64,000 nt of DNA from Lentzea pudingi (GCF_014646255.1 NZ_BMNC01000003.1:310001-374000); one strand, 5' to 3'; shown: positions 44,084-53,085, counted from the first letter of the stretch. Made by a program: numbers and translations. Notes: generated by a model from the letters alone, not told the origin.

Positions 44084-44905
44084 GTGCCCATGACGTCGGT
44101 CTCCCTGTCAGCGGTTCGCAGTCGGACCAAGGTCGTCTCGGGCACCGCCTGGGTCTGCGGCCTCGTCGTCGTGGTCGCTCAGATCATCTACTCGATGACC
44201 GAGCCGGACGCACGGCTGCCGATGACGCTGTTGTCCGTGGCCGCCTTCGCGGTGGCATCGGTGTGCGACGCGGCCGTCCGCTTCGGCAGGGCGGCCGCCG
44301 TCGCGCTCGTGGTGGTCGCCGGGGGAGGCGGGCTGCTCGCCGAGACGGTCGGTGTCCACACCGGATTCCCGTTCGGGCAGTACGACTACACGGGCACACT
44401 GGGGCCGGCGCTGTGGACGGTGCCGCTGGTGGTTCCGCTGGCCTGGGTGATGATGTCCTGGCCCGCGTTGCTCGTCGGCCGTGCTCTCGCGCGGCGGTGG
44501 CGGGGAAGTGCACCGGCCTGGCTCGTCGTGGGCATCGGTGCCTGGGCTCTGGTCAGCTGGGACCTCTTCCTGGACCCGCAGATGGTGGACGCCGGTCACT
44601 GGGCGTGGGCTCATCCCGAACCGGCGCTGCCCGGAATCCACGATGTGCCGCTGACGAACTTCGCCGGGTGGATCCTCGTCGCCACGCTGATGGTGGCGGC
44701 GCTGCACCGGCTGGTGGGCAGCGCGGGTCGTGAGCTGGATCTGCGCGTGGGACCTGCTCCGGTGCTCTACCTGTGGACCTTCGGGTCGTCGGTGTGGGCG
44801 CACGCCGCGTTCTTCGGGCGTCCGTCCGGTGCGCTCGTCGGCGGTCTGCTGATGGGGCTCGTCGCAGTGCCGTTCGCGGTCGAGGTCTGGAAGGCGCATC
44901 GGTGA
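44084..44905 (+). CDS. cruF: Carotenoid 1,2-hydratase, CruF type
   Basis: 273 residues with about seven to eight membrane helices and the conserved segment TGFPFGQYDYTGTLGP typical of the CruF/bisanhydrobacterioruberin hydratase family (formerly DUF422); LFLDPQMVDAGHWAW is another family block. CruF adds water across the C-1,2 double bond of an acyclic carotenoid end group, giving the tertiary hydroxyl that is later glycosylated. TAGCGT (44072-44077) lies six bases before GTG 44084, suggesting a leaderless mRNA; ATG 44090 is the alternative. It overlaps the glycosyltransferase gene (GTGA). First gene of a three-gene carotenoid operon. Confidence 0.83.
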   Translation: MPMTSVSLSAVRSRTKVVSGTAWVCGLVVVVAQIIYSMTEPDARLPMTLLSVAAFAVASVCDAAVRFGRAAAVALVVVAGGGGLLAETVGVHTGFPFGQYDYTGTLGPALWTVPLVVPLAWVMMSWPALLVGRALARRWRGSAPAWLVVGIGAWALVSWDLFLDPQMVDAGHWAWAHPEPALPGIHDVPLTNFAGWILVATLMVAALHRLVGSAGRELDLRVGPAPVLYLWTFGSSVWAHAAFFGRPSGALVGGLLMGLVAVPFAVEVWKAHR

Positions 44906-46020
44906 CGCCTTGGCTCTCGGCCGCCGTGCGCGGTGCCGCCGCCGGTTCGGCCGTCTCGCTGCTGCACGTGCTGGTCAACGCGCGGCTGATGAGGGTCCCG
45001 CCGGCGCACCCGCCGGAGTGCGGCGAGGAGGTGTCGGTGCTGGTCCCCGCGCGGGACGAGGCGCACCGCATCGCGCCGACCATCCGGTCCCTGCTCGACC
45101 AGGAGGGCGTGCCCGGGATGGAGGTCGTCGTGCTCGACGACGGGTCGACCGACGGCACCGCCGACGAGGTCCTCTCGGTCGCGGCGGGGGACGTCCGGCT
45201 CCGCGTCGTCACCGGGGAACCGCCACCGCCGGACCTGCCCGGCAAGCCGCATGCGTGCGCACAGCTGGCGGCGATGGCGCGGGGCCGGGTGCTCGTCTTC
45301 GTCGACGCCGACGTGGTGCTCGCACCGCACGCGGTGGCCGCCGCGATCGCCCTGCTGCGTGACAACCGGCTCGACGCCGTGTCGCCCTTCCCCCGGCAGC
45401 TCGCGGACGACCCGGCGACCCGTCTCGTCCAGCCGCTGCTGCAGTGGTCGTGGCTCACCTTCCTGCCGCTGCGCCTCGCCGAACGCTCGCCGCGCCCCTC
45501 GCTGTCCGCCGCCAACGGTCAGTTCCTCGTCGTGGACACCGAGGCCTACCACCGCTGCGGAGGCTTCGCCGGGGTGGCCACGGCGGTGCTCGACGACCTC
45601 GCGCTGATGCGGGCGATCAAGCGAGGTGGTGGTCGCGGCATCGTCGCCGACGGCAGCTCGGTGGCGGTCTGCCGGATGTACGACGGGTGGTCGGAACTGC
45701 GCGAGGGCTACGCGAAGTCCCTGTGGTCCGCGACCGGCAGTCCCGTGTCGGCAGTGGCGTTGTCGGGCGTGCTGGCCTGGCTGTACGTGCTGCCCGCGGT
45801 GGCGGCGCTGGCGGGCTCGCGGGCGGGAGCGGCCGGTTACCTCGCCGGCGTCCTCGGCCGTGCGGTGGCCGCGCGGCGCACGGGCGGCCGGGTGTGGCCG
45901 GACGCGCTGGCCCACCCGATCTCGGTGGGAGTGCTGGTGTCCCTGGTCGCGCGGTCGTGGTGGTCGCGGTGGCGGGGAGACCTGCGGTGGAAGGGACGAT
46001 CGTTGCGGGGGAGCACCTGA
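44902..46020 (+). CDS. Family 2 glycosyltransferase (CruG/CruC-like, carotenoid)
   Basis: 372 residues: an N-terminal helix, a GT-A domain (VSVLVPARDEAHRI; DDGSTDGT; acidic VDADVV; QWSW equivalent to the QxxRW motif) and two to three C-terminal membrane helices. The position between cruF and a CrtI-like desaturase indicates that it glycosylates the carotenoid hydroxyl, as CruG does in cyanobacteria. GTG 44902 overlaps the cruF stop. Confidence 0.8.
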   Translation: MTPWLSAAVRGAAAGSAVSLLHVLVNARLMRVPPAHPPECGEEVSVLVPARDEAHRIAPTIRSLLDQEGVPGMEVVVLDDGSTDGTADEVLSVAAGDVRLRVVTGEPPPPDLPGKPHACAQLAAMARGRVLVFVDADVVLAPHAVAAAIALLRDNRLDAVSPFPRQLADDPATRLVQPLLQWSWLTFLPLRLAERSPRPSLSAANGQFLVVDTEAYHRCGGFAGVATAVLDDLALMRAIKRGGGRGIVADGSSVAVCRMYDGWSELREGYAKSLWSATGSPVSAVALSGVLAWLYVLPAVAALAGSRAGAAGYLAGVLGRAVAARRTGGRVWPDALAHPISVGVLVSLVARSWWSRWRGDLRWKGRSLRGST

Positions 46021-46021
46021 C

Positions 46022-47494
46022 GTGGCACGAGTGGCAGTCGTCGGCGCGGGCATGGGCGGCCTGGCCGTCACCGCGCGCCTGGCCCGCGCCGGGCACACCG
46101 TGACCGTGTACGAGCAGGCCCCGGAGCACGGCGGCAAGCTCGGAGTCCTGCGGCGGGAGGGGTTCACGTTCGACACCGGACCGTCGTTGCTGACGCTGCC
46201 GCAGGTCTACCGCGACCTCTTCGCCGAGACCGGCGCGCCGCTCGACGACGTCGTGGACGTCGTCCCGGTCGAACCCGTGTGCCGGTACCGCTTTCCCGAC
46301 GGTTCCACGCTCGACCTGCCGCACGCCGAACGCGACGTCGACGCCGCCATCGCCGGGGCACTGGGACCGAAGGCCGCACGTGACTGGCGTGCCGTCATGA
46401 ACGACGCGGAACGGTTGTGGGACCTCGTCGGCGAACCGGTCTTGCAGAACCCGCTGGGCGGCGTGCGTGATCTCGTGCGTCGTTCCGCGAGCGTCCGGGA
46501 CCTGATGGCGATCGCGCCGTGGCGCACGCTGCGCGGGCTCGGGGAACGCCGTCTGGAAGACCCGCGCCTGCGCATGCTGCTCGACCGCTACGCCACCTAC
46601 AGCGGCTCGGATCCCCGCCGCACACCGGCGTTGATGACGGTGGTGCCGTTCATCGAGCAGCGGTTCGGCGGCTGGTACGTGCTCGGAGGACTCCGCAGGC
46701 TCGGCGAGGCCCTGTTCGAGCGGTGCGTCCTGCTGGGAGCGAGCTTCCGGTTCGACACGAAGGTCGAGACGATCGAGACGCGGGCCGGCGGCGTGTCCGG
46801 ACTCGTGCTGCGGGACGGCGAACGGGTGGACGCGGACGTCGTCGTGTCGGACGCCGACGCGGCGCAGCTCTACGGCGCGCTGCTGCCCGATCGCCGGGCC
46901 AGGCGGGCACGCAGGGCGTTGCGCAAGGTCGAGCCGTCGCTGTCCGGGTTCGTCCTGCTGCTGGCGTTGCGGGGGAGGACACCGGACGCGGCACACCACC
47001 GGGTGCTGTTCCCGGCGGACTACGACGCCGAGTTCGACTCGATCTTCGGCAAGGACCCGCGACCGGTGCCCGACCCCACGGTCTACGTCTGCCACCCCGC
47101 CGACCCGTCGATGGCGCCGGACGGCGCGGAAGCCTGGTTCGTGCTGGTGAACGCCCCGAGGCAGGGGCAGGTGGACTGGACCGCTCCCGGGCTCGCCGAC
47201 CGGTACGCCGACCGGGTCCTGGAGGTGATGGCGAACCGGGGCCTCGACGTGCGGGACCGCCTGCTGTGGCGGGAGATCCGCACGCCGGCGGACTGGGAGC
47301 GCGACACCGGGTCCGTCGGGGGCGCGATCTACGGCACCTCGTCCAACGGTCCGCGCGCCGCACTCCTGCGGCCCGCCAACCGGTCACCCGTCCCCGGACT
47401 GTTCCTGGTCGGGGGATCGGCTCATCCCGGCGGGGGACTGCCGCTGGTGGGGATGTCGGCCGCGATCGTCTCGCGCCTGGTTGGACCGGCCTGA
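46022..47494 (+). CDS. Phytoene desaturase family protein (CrtD/CrtI-like)
   Basis: 490 residues: FAD motif VGAGMGGLAVTARLARAGH (5-23), YEQAPEHGGKLG, the DTGPSLLTLP signature shared by carotenoid desaturases, and a C-terminal GLFLVGGSAHPGGGLPLVG. With a separate crtI downstream, this copy is more likely a C-3,4 desaturase of the CrtD type or a related oxidase acting on the hydroxylated end. GTG 46022 follows the glycosyltransferase stop by one base. Its 3' end is overlapped for 73 bp by the antisense phosphatidyltransferase gene. Confidence 0.82.
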   Translation: MARVAVVGAGMGGLAVTARLARAGHTVTVYEQAPEHGGKLGVLRREGFTFDTGPSLLTLPQVYRDLFAETGAPLDDVVDVVPVEPVCRYRFPDGSTLDLPHAERDVDAAIAGALGPKAARDWRAVMNDAERLWDLVGEPVLQNPLGGVRDLVRRSASVRDLMAIAPWRTLRGLGERRLEDPRLRMLLDRYATYSGSDPRRTPALMTVVPFIEQRFGGWYVLGGLRRLGEALFERCVLLGASFRFDTKVETIETRAGGVSGLVLRDGERVDADVVVSDADAAQLYGALLPDRRARRARRALRKVEPSLSGFVLLLALRGRTPDAAHHRVLFPADYDAEFDSIFGKDPRPVPDPTVYVCHPADPSMAPDGAEAWFVLVNAPRQGQVDWTAPGLADRYADRVLEVMANRGLDVRDRLLWREIRTPADWERDTGSVGGAIYGTSSNGPRAALLRPANRSPVPGLFLVGGSAHPGGGLPLVGMSAAIVSRLVGPA

Positions 47495-48264
47495 GCCACG
47501 TCAGGCAACGCGCGACTGGCCTGAGCGGCTTCTGGCAGCACGCGTCCGGCCCGATCCGCGTCCGGCAGCGCGCGACCGGCCTGAGCCGCCTCCGGCAACG
47601 CGCGTCCGCCCAGTTCCCGCCCGATCCCCGCGGCGAGCTGGCCGAGTCCCACCACCGCGCACCCCGCCCACACGAGCGCGCAGACCGCGGCCCAGCTCCA
47701 CCCGGTCCCCGGCGTGCCGTCCGGCGCCAGCCCCGCGCCGGCACAGGCCACGGCGACGACGATCATCCTGGTCGGACGTTCCGCCACGGTGATCGCCCCG
47801 GCCGACGTCATGCCGACGCTCTGCGCTTTGGCCCTGGCGTATTCGTGCAGCAGCAGCGCCACGCCGAGACCGGCACACCACCACGCGGGAGCGTGCAGCG
47901 CGAACAGCACCAGCACGAGACAGAGGTCCGAGAGCCGGTCGGCGACGGCGTCGATCACGGCACCGACCGGTCGCGCACGGCCGGTGCGCAGGGCGACCGC
48001 GCCGTCCAGCCCGTCGAGCACCCCACCGGCGAGGACCAGGACCAGCGCGAGCAACGGCCACCGTCCGCCCGCGAAGGCCACGGCCGCGGCTCCGCCGACG
48101 GCCACCACTCCCGCGAGGGACAGCAGGTCGGGGTGCACGCGGTCGAACGGCCGCGCGATCGCGTGGATGAACCGCAGCCACCCGACGACCAACCGGCTGC
48201 CGGAGACGTCCTCACCGTGCAGGCGCGACCAGCCGGCAACGGGGTCCACCTCGTGACCGGTCAC
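47422..48264 (-). CDS. CDP-alcohol phosphatidyltransferase family protein with repeat tail
   Basis: 280 residues: the CDP-alcohol signature DGLDGAVALRTGRARPVGAVID-type motif (D-G-x2-D-G-x8-R-x3-G-x3-D, near residues 75-100) within five to six membrane helices. It transfers a phosphatidyl group from a CDP-alcohol to an alcohol in phospholipid synthesis. The last 60 residues are unusual: four copies of a decapeptide (GRALPEAAQA type) and a Pro/Ser-rich end. TACGGT lies six bases before GTG 48264 (minus strand), so it is probably leaderless. Divergent from the YihY-like gene. Confidence 0.78.
   Translation of the reverse strand: MTGHEVDPVAGWSRLHGEDVSGSRLVVGWLRFIHAIARPFDRVHPDLLSLAGVVAVGGAAAVAFAGGRWPLLALVLVLAGGVLDGLDGAVALRTGRARPVGAVIDAVADRLSDLCLVLVLFALHAPAWWCAGLGVALLLHEYARAKAQSVGMTSAGAITVAERPTRMIVVAVACAGAGLAPDGTPGTGWSWAAVCALVWAGCAVVGLGQLAAGIGRELGGRALPEAAQAGRALPDADRAGRVLPEAAQASRALPDVAQAGPTRRETIAADIPTSGSPPPG
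47488..47607. repeat. Four 30-bp tandem repeats in the phosphatidyltransferase tail
   Basis: On the minus strand the units read GRALPEAAQA, GRALPDADRA, GRVLPEAAQA and SRALPDVAQA, contiguous and in frame (47607 down to 47488), with a partial fifth before them (GRELG). The first few bases overlap the end of the convergent desaturase gene (stop at 47494). Confidence 0.85.
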
Positions 48265-48318
48265 GTCACCACCGTAAACGGAGGGGTGGCGGCACGCAGG
48301 TTCGGGTATGTGGTGATC

Positions 48319-49134
48319 ATGGGAGTGCTCCGCGCCGTGACGGCGGACGTCCGCGGTTCGTTGCGCGGCCGGGACCTGGTGCTGTGGGCGGCAGGGCTGA
48401 CGTTCTACGCGGGACTCGGCCTGGTGCCGATGCTGCTGCTCGCGCTGCGCGGGGCGGCCCTGCTGTTCGGACCGGCGTTCGTGCTCGACAGCGCCCGGAT
48501 CCTCGGCGGGTCGATGCCGAGCGCCCACGATCCCACCGAGGCGCTCGTCACTCTGGCCGAGGCTGCGGTGAACGCGTCCTGGCCGGTGCTCGCCGCCGCG
48601 CTGATCCCCGCGACCCTGTACGGCGAGGGGTTGCGGCGCGGACTCGGGCAGGTGGCCCACCGGCCGGTGTCGAAGTGGACTGGGCAGGCCGGCCGGGTCG
48701 GGTTCCTGCCCGTGCTGGTGGTGGCGCCGCTGCTGCTCGCGCTGCCGCTGCGGTTCACCGCGGACGTGGCGCCGCTCTACGAGGCCGGTGGCTGGTCGGT
48801 CGTGTGGGGAGTCGTGCTGTCGTTCCACCTCGACCTGGTGCCCGTGTGCGTGGCCGTCGCCCTCGTGTTCGCGTTCGCCGGTCCGGTCACGTTGTCGGTC
48901 AGGTCCGCGGTGCTGTCGGGGGTCGCGGTCGGCGCCGTGCTCACGGGCTTCCTGCACGGCTTCCTGTTGTTCCTGGCCATTCCGCTGGACTGGTCCATCC
49001 CCTTCGGAGGGCTGCCGGCGGTGGGCACCGTCGCCGCGCTCGGGTTGTGGCTGTTCGCGCTGCACATCATCTTGCTGCTCGGCTACCGCACGACGCTGAG
49101 CGTGCGCGACGTCCTCGGCCGCTCCGACTCGTGA
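48319..49134 (+). CDS. YihY/ribonuclease BN-like membrane protein
   Basis: 271 residues with about six helices. The opening RDLVLWAAGLTFYAGLGLVPMLLLAL matches the YihY family (A..LtfYa.lslvPlll), and MGV start precedes it. These proteins are not nucleases despite the old name; a lipid or flippase-like role is suspected. TATGTG (48307-48312) is a possible -10. Divergent from the phosphatidyltransferase by 54 bp, so both may concern membrane composition. The ATG at 48319 is preferred; a GTG six bases upstream is possible. Confidence 0.75.
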   Translation: MGVLRAVTADVRGSLRGRDLVLWAAGLTFYAGLGLVPMLLLALRGAALLFGPAFVLDSARILGGSMPSAHDPTEALVTLAEAAVNASWPVLAAALIPATLYGEGLRRGLGQVAHRPVSKWTGQAGRVGFLPVLVVAPLLLALPLRFTADVAPLYEAGGWSVVWGVVLSFHLDLVPVCVAVALVFAFAGPVTLSVRSAVLSGVAVGAVLTGFLHGFLLFLAIPLDWSIPFGGLPAVGTVAALGLWLFALHIILLLGYRTTLSVRDVLGRSDS

Positions 49135-49198
49135 CGAAGGCCCGTCGTTGTGCAGGCTCGCCGTGGCGGACCTACGGTCGGAACAGGAGGTCCGCGAC

Positions 49199-49522
49199 AT
49201 GCGCAGCCAGTTCGAGTACCTAGCCGTGATGGGCGGGTGTGTGCTCATCACGCTGCCCCTGGAATGGCTGGGGCGCGGGGTGTACCGGCGCGGATCCGAG
49301 CTGGCGCGGTCGATCGCACCGGTGCTGCTCGTCCTCGCCGCGTGGGACGTGGTGGCGATCATGCGGGGCCACTGGAACTTCCACCCCGAGGCGACCACGG
49401 GGGTCAGGATCGGTGTGCTGCCCATCGAGGAGATCGTGTTCTTCGTCGTCATCCCGGTGTGCGCGGTGCTGACCTACGAGGCGGTGCGCGGGCAGACGCG
49501 CGGCTGGCTGCGCGATGGTTGA
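49199..49522 (+). CDS. crtYc: Lycopene cyclase subunit CrtYc
   Basis: 107 residues with three membrane helices: FEYLAVMGGCVLITLPLEW, ARSIAPVLLVLAAWDVVAI and IEEIVFFVVIPVCAVLTYE, with the conserved GHWNFHPEATTGVRIGVLPIEE stretch (residues about 60-81, motif P-E-E as PIEE). One half of the heterodimeric actinobacterial lycopene cyclase. GGAGG before ATG 49199 and TACGGT at 49173-49178 as -10. Overlaps crtYd. Confidence 0.85.
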   Translation: MRSQFEYLAVMGGCVLITLPLEWLGRGVYRRGSELARSIAPVLLVLAAWDVVAIMRGHWNFHPEATTGVRIGVLPIEEIVFFVVIPVCAVLTYEAVRGQTRGWLRDG

Positions 49523-49832
49523 GGAGTACCTGTTCGCCGCGGCCACGGCGGTGGTCGTCGTGGTGGCGCTGGAGCTTTTCGTGTTGCGCACCGGGTTGTT
49601 CAAACGCCGCGCGTACTGGATGACGATGGTGATCGTGCTCGGCTTCCAGGTGCTGGTGGACGGATGGCTGACCAGGCTGGACGCCCCGATCGTGCGGTAC
49701 GCGGACTGGGCGATCAGCGGTGTGCGGGTGCCGTGGGACATCCCGGTCGAGGACTTCCTCTACGGGTTCGCGATGGTCACGGCGGTTCTGTTGTTGTGGG
49801 AACGGGAAAGGCTGGCACGTGGACAAGCTTGA
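49515..49832 (+). CDS. crtYd: Lycopene cyclase subunit CrtYd
   Basis: 105 residues, three membrane helices, and the terminal motif IPVEDFLYGFAMVTAVLLLWE; the P-(V/I)-E-(D/E) motif mirrors that of CrtYc, as expected for the second half of the cyclase. Together they cyclise one or both ends of lycopene to beta-rings. ATG overlaps the crtYc stop by eight bases; the 3' end overlaps the methyltransferase start. Confidence 0.85.
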   Translation: MVEEYLFAAATAVVVVVALELFVLRTGLFKRRAYWMTMVIVLGFQVLVDGWLTRLDAPIVRYADWAISGVRVPWDIPVEDFLYGFAMVTAVLLLWERERLARGQA

Positions 49833-50514
49833 GGTGCCGGGGAAGTTCGACCGCGCCGCACACGGGTACGACCTGCTCGTCGGTCTCAACCCCGGCTACC
49901 ACCCGGCGTTGCGTCGATCCGCACGGGCGTTGGGGCTGCGGCACGGCATGCGGGTGCTCGACCTCGGCTGCGGCACGGGTGCGTCCACTGCGGCGCTCGT
50001 CCTGGCCGCGCCGGGGGTCGAGATCGTCGCCGTGGACGCGTCGGCGGGCATGCTCGACCGGGCCCGGCGCAAGCGCTGGCCGGACCGCGTGCGGTTCGTG
50101 CACAGCCGTGCCGAGGACGTGGACGAGGGCCGGTTCGACGCCGTGTTCGCGGCCTACCTCGTGCGCAACCTGCCGGAGCCGGATCCGTTGCTGCGCAGGC
50201 TGAAGGACATGTTGACGCCGGGCGGTCGCCTGGTGCTGCACGAGTACTCCGTGCGCGACTCCGCTGTCAGCACCGCGGTGTGGACGGCGTTGTGCGGCGT
50301 GATCGTTCCGGCCGGCTGGCTCGTCACCGGTGACCGCTCGCTCTACACGTACCTGTGGCGCAGCGTCGTGCGCTTCGACGGGGCCACCGCGTTGCGCGAC
50401 CGGTTGCGCCGCAACGGGTTCGTCGGCGTGAGCAGCTCGCCGTCCCGCGGCCTCCAGCTCGGGGTCGTGCACACCTTCCTCGGCCACGCGCCGGAACAGG
50501 AGCAGCAGCGGTGA
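49819..50514 (+). CDS. SAM-dependent methyltransferase (carotenoid cluster)
   Basis: 231 residues: FDRAAHGYDLLVGLNPGYH opening as in UbiE-like enzymes, SAM motif I VLDLGCGTGAST, motif II region AVFAAYLVRNLPEPD, and GGRLVLHEYS. It sits between crtYd and crtU and overlaps both, so it belongs to the carotenoid operon, comparable to CrtT of Streptomyces griseus. The exact methyl acceptor is not determinable. GTG 49819 with GGAAAGG upstream. Confidence 0.82.
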   Translation: MDKLEVPGKFDRAAHGYDLLVGLNPGYHPALRRSARALGLRHGMRVLDLGCGTGASTAALVLAAPGVEIVAVDASAGMLDRARRKRWPDRVRFVHSRAEDVDEGRFDAVFAAYLVRNLPEPDPLLRRLKDMLTPGGRLVLHEYSVRDSAVSTAVWTALCGVIVPAGWLVTGDRSLYTYLWRSVVRFDGATALRDRLRRNGFVGVSSSPSRGLQLGVVHTFLGHAPEQEQQR

Positions 50515-52049
50515 AGGATCGCAAGGCGGTGCGGATCGCCGCGCCGGCGGGACGCGCGCGGTTCGGTGCGGACGCCCCGCAGGTCGTCGTCGTGGGCGGC
50601 GGGATCGCCGGTCTGGCCGCGGCGACGCTGCTCGCCGAACGCGGCGCGCGGGTGGTGCTCTGCGAACGGGAGCAGTACCTCGGCGGACGCGTGGGCGGCT
50701 GGGCGACCCGGCTCTCCGACGGCAGCGAGGTCACGATGACCCGCGGCTTCCACGCGTTCTTCCGGCAGTACTACAACCTCCGGTCGTTGCTGCGGAGGGT
50801 CGATCCGGGCGGGCGCGCGCTGACCGGGATGCCGGACTACCCGTTGCAGCAGGCGTCCGGCCACCGCGACTCGTTCGCGGGACTGCCGACGACGGCGCCG
50901 TGGAACGCGCTCGCGTTCCTGCGCGCCAGCCCGACCTTCCGGTGGCGTGACCTCCCGCAGGTGGACGGTCGCGCGGCCATGCCGTTGTTCGACGTGTCCG
51001 TGCCGCGCGTCTACGAGACGCTCGACGGCATCGACGCGGCGTCCTACCTGGAACGCATCCGTTTCCCCCAAGCCGCGCACGCGCTGGCGTTCGAGGTGTT
51101 CTCGCGCAGCTTCTTCGCGCACCCCAGCGAGATGTCGGCCGCGGAGCTCGCGGTGATGTTCCACATCTACTTCCTCGGGTCCAACGAGGGCCTGCTGTTC
51201 GACGTGGCCGCGGACCCGTTCCCGCACGGTCTGTGGGGACCGCTGGGGCAGCACCTCGCCTCGCTCGGCGCGACGGTCTGCACGGGCACCGAGGTCGGCT
51301 CCGTGCGCGGTGGAACGCAGAAGCGCTTCTCGGTCGAGATCGGGGAAGGAGCGGTCGAGGCGGACGCGGTCGTGCTGGCCGCCGACGTCCGCGGCCTGCG
51401 GGCGCTCGTCGGTGCCTCACCGTCCCTCGCGGACGAGCAGTGGCGGGACCGCGTCGGTGAGCTGCGCAACGCGCCGCCGTTCCTGGTGTCGCGGTACTGG
51501 CTCGACCGGCCGGTGGACCCGGACCGGCCCGGGTTCCTGGGCACGAGCGGGCACGACCTGCTCGACAACATCAGCGTGCTCGACCACTACGAGCACGAGG
51601 CACGGGCGTGGGCCGCGCGCACGGGAGGCTCGGTCGTCGAACTGCACGCCTACGCGCTGCCGTCCGATGTGGACGAACACGACGCGCGGGCCCGGTTGTG
51701 GCACCAGCTCACGGAGGTCTACCCGGAGACCAAGCGGGCGGAGATCGTCGACGAACGGCACGAGCTGCGCGACGACTGCCCGCTGTTCCCGGCCGGCGGG
51801 TACGCGCGGCGGCCGGGAGTGCGGACACCGGACGAGTTCCTGGTGCTCGCCGGCGACCACGTGCGCGTCGACCTGCCCGTGGCGTTGATGGAACGCGCCG
51901 CCACCACGGGGTTCACCGCGGCCAACCGCCTGCTGCGGCAGTGGGGTGTGGCCGGGACCGAGCTGTGGACGGTGCCGACCGAGGGGCGCGTGCCGCTGCT
52001 GCGCGCCGCGGCCCGCCGTCTGAGCGGCCCGGACCGTCGAGCGTCCTGA
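50511..52049 (+). CDS. crtU: CrtU-like carotenoid desaturase/methyltransferase (ring aromatisation)
   Basis: 512 residues: FAD motif VVGGGIAGLAAATLLAERG (near 25-43), LGGRVGGWATRLSDGSEVTM, the GFHAFFRQYYNLRSLLRRVD block and a C-terminal GDHVRVDLPVALMERAATTG, a pattern I associate with CrtU-type enzymes that convert beta-rings to aromatic phi/chi rings (isorenieratene type). Other FAD-dependent carotenoid oxidoreductases would be the alternative. GTG overlaps the methyltransferase stop. Last gene of crtYc-crtYd-methyltransferase-crtU; a long hairpin follows. Confidence 0.75.
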   Translation: MKDRKAVRIAAPAGRARFGADAPQVVVVGGGIAGLAAATLLAERGARVVLCEREQYLGGRVGGWATRLSDGSEVTMTRGFHAFFRQYYNLRSLLRRVDPGGRALTGMPDYPLQQASGHRDSFAGLPTTAPWNALAFLRASPTFRWRDLPQVDGRAAMPLFDVSVPRVYETLDGIDAASYLERIRFPQAAHALAFEVFSRSFFAHPSEMSAAELAVMFHIYFLGSNEGLLFDVAADPFPHGLWGPLGQHLASLGATVCTGTEVGSVRGGTQKRFSVEIGEGAVEADAVVLAADVRGLRALVGASPSLADEQWRDRVGELRNAPPFLVSRYWLDRPVDPDRPGFLGTSGHDLLDNISVLDHYEHEARAWAARTGGSVVELHAYALPSDVDEHDARARLWHQLTEVYPETKRAEIVDERHELRDDCPLFPAGGYARRPGVRTPDEFLVLAGDHVRVDLPVALMERAATTGFTAANRLLRQWGVAGTELWTVPTEGRVPLLRAAARRLSGPDRRAS

Positions 52050-52061
52050 CCCGGGGCCTGT

Positions 52062-52100
52062 GTCGAGGTCTGATCCGCGACAGTCGGACCAGACCTCGAC
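52062..52100. terminator. Terminator hairpin between crtU and the Rieske gene
   Basis: GTCGAGGTCTG (52062-52072), TCCG (52074-52077), a seven-base loop, CGGA (52085-52088) and CAGACCTCGAC (52090-52100): a 15-bp stem with one mismatch, separating two convergent genes. Confidence 0.75.
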
Positions 52101-52112
52101 GCGGGCTCTTGC

Positions 52113-53075
52113 TCAGTCGGGGAAGCGGCCGCTCGCCCTCAGGGCGTAGCGGCGTTCCGCGTAGGCGAGGTCGTCGCGCCACAACCGGACCGCCGCCCGG
52201 CGCATGATCGGCCGCAGTGCTCCGGCCGCGCGGCGGGCCACCGCGAACCCGCTGCGGTCGGAGTGCGCGATCGTGGCCTCGACCACGGCGGTGCGGCCGG
52301 GACCGATCGGCGTCGCGTGGGTCTCGACGACGCTGCCGGCACCCTCGCCCCCGACGATGTGCATCGCGACGGTGCGCGGGTCCGGGCAGGTGAACGCGGC
52401 GACCACCGGCACACCGACCCGTCCGGCCAGCCGGAACGTGACCTCGACCAGGAAGACGTCGTCCTCCTCGGTCGGCGTCTCCAGCACCCTCAGATTGGCG
52501 AACGAGTAGGGGTGGAACCACGCGCCGTGCCACGGGTCGAGCCGGTTCGCGACGACGTCCTCGGGATCGCATCGGCCCGCGAGCGTGACCACGGCGTCGA
52601 TCGAGCCCTCCGGCGGGCGTTGCGGCAGCACGGGCGCGTCCAGCGGCTCCTCACCGCCCGCCTTGTCGAGCCGCACCCAGACGAGCACACCGTCGTCGTG
52701 CGCCGGATAAGGCGTCCACGCGCCGAACCGCGTGCCGTCGAGCGCGAGTCCGTGCCAGCGGCAGATCAGCTTTCCCTCCGCCACAGCGCCGTCGCAGAGC
52801 GGTGCTCCGAGGTGCGGGCACGACCCGGAACCTGCCATCAACACGCCGTGAGGGCCACGCCAGAGGACGATCTCCTGCCCCGCGATGGTGCGGCCGGCCA
52901 CCTTGCCGCGCACGACGTCCCCGCTCGCGCCCGCGACGAACCAGTTGCCGGACGGGCGTGCCTCCGCGCGCTTGAGCGCCGCCTCGATCAGCGCGGGCTT
53001 GGCGTCCTGCCACGTGGGCCGCTGGTCCCTCCACGGCGGGCTCGAGTACACCTTCAGCGGAATGCGGTCCCGCAT
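52113..53075 (-). CDS. Rieske 2Fe-2S protein with DUF5914-type C-terminal domain
   Basis: 320 residues. Rieske cluster ligands Cys86-His88 (CPHLGAPL) and Cys105-His108 (CRWHGLAL), followed by a helix-grip C-terminal domain of the DUF5914 kind, without an obvious mononuclear iron triad. It lies between crtU and crtB in this carotenoid cluster; genes of this type recur in actinobacterial carotenoid clusters as far as I recall, so an oxidation of the carotenoid is plausible. ATG 53075 preferred (GAGGGGA before it); a GTG at 53096 would overlap crtB. Confidence 0.78.
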   Translation of the reverse strand: MRDRIPLKVYSSPPWRDQRPTWQDAKPALIEAALKRAEARPSGNWFVAGASGDVVRGKVAGRTIAGQEIVLWRGPHGVLMAGSGSCPHLGAPLCDGAVAEGKLICRWHGLALDGTRFGAWTPYPAHDDGVLVWVRLDKAGGEEPLDAPVLPQRPPEGSIDAVVTLAGRCDPEDVVANRLDPWHGAWFHPYSFANLRVLETPTEEDDVFLVEVTFRLAGRVGVPVVAAFTCPDPRTVAMHIVGGEGAGSVVETHATPIGPGRTAVVEATIAHSDRSGFAVARRAAGALRPIMRRAAVRLWRDDLAYAERRYALRASGRFPD

Positions 53076-53085
53076 GCTCCCCTCG

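Noticed and set aside
47488..47607. CRISPR-like short repeats
   Set aside because: Contiguous 30-bp coding repeats with no spacers, inside a protein gene.
46519..48318. Very long plus-strand frame leading into the YihY-like protein
   Set aside because: It runs across the desaturase gene and its antisense neighbour with nonsense composition; only the part from 48319 is a real protein.
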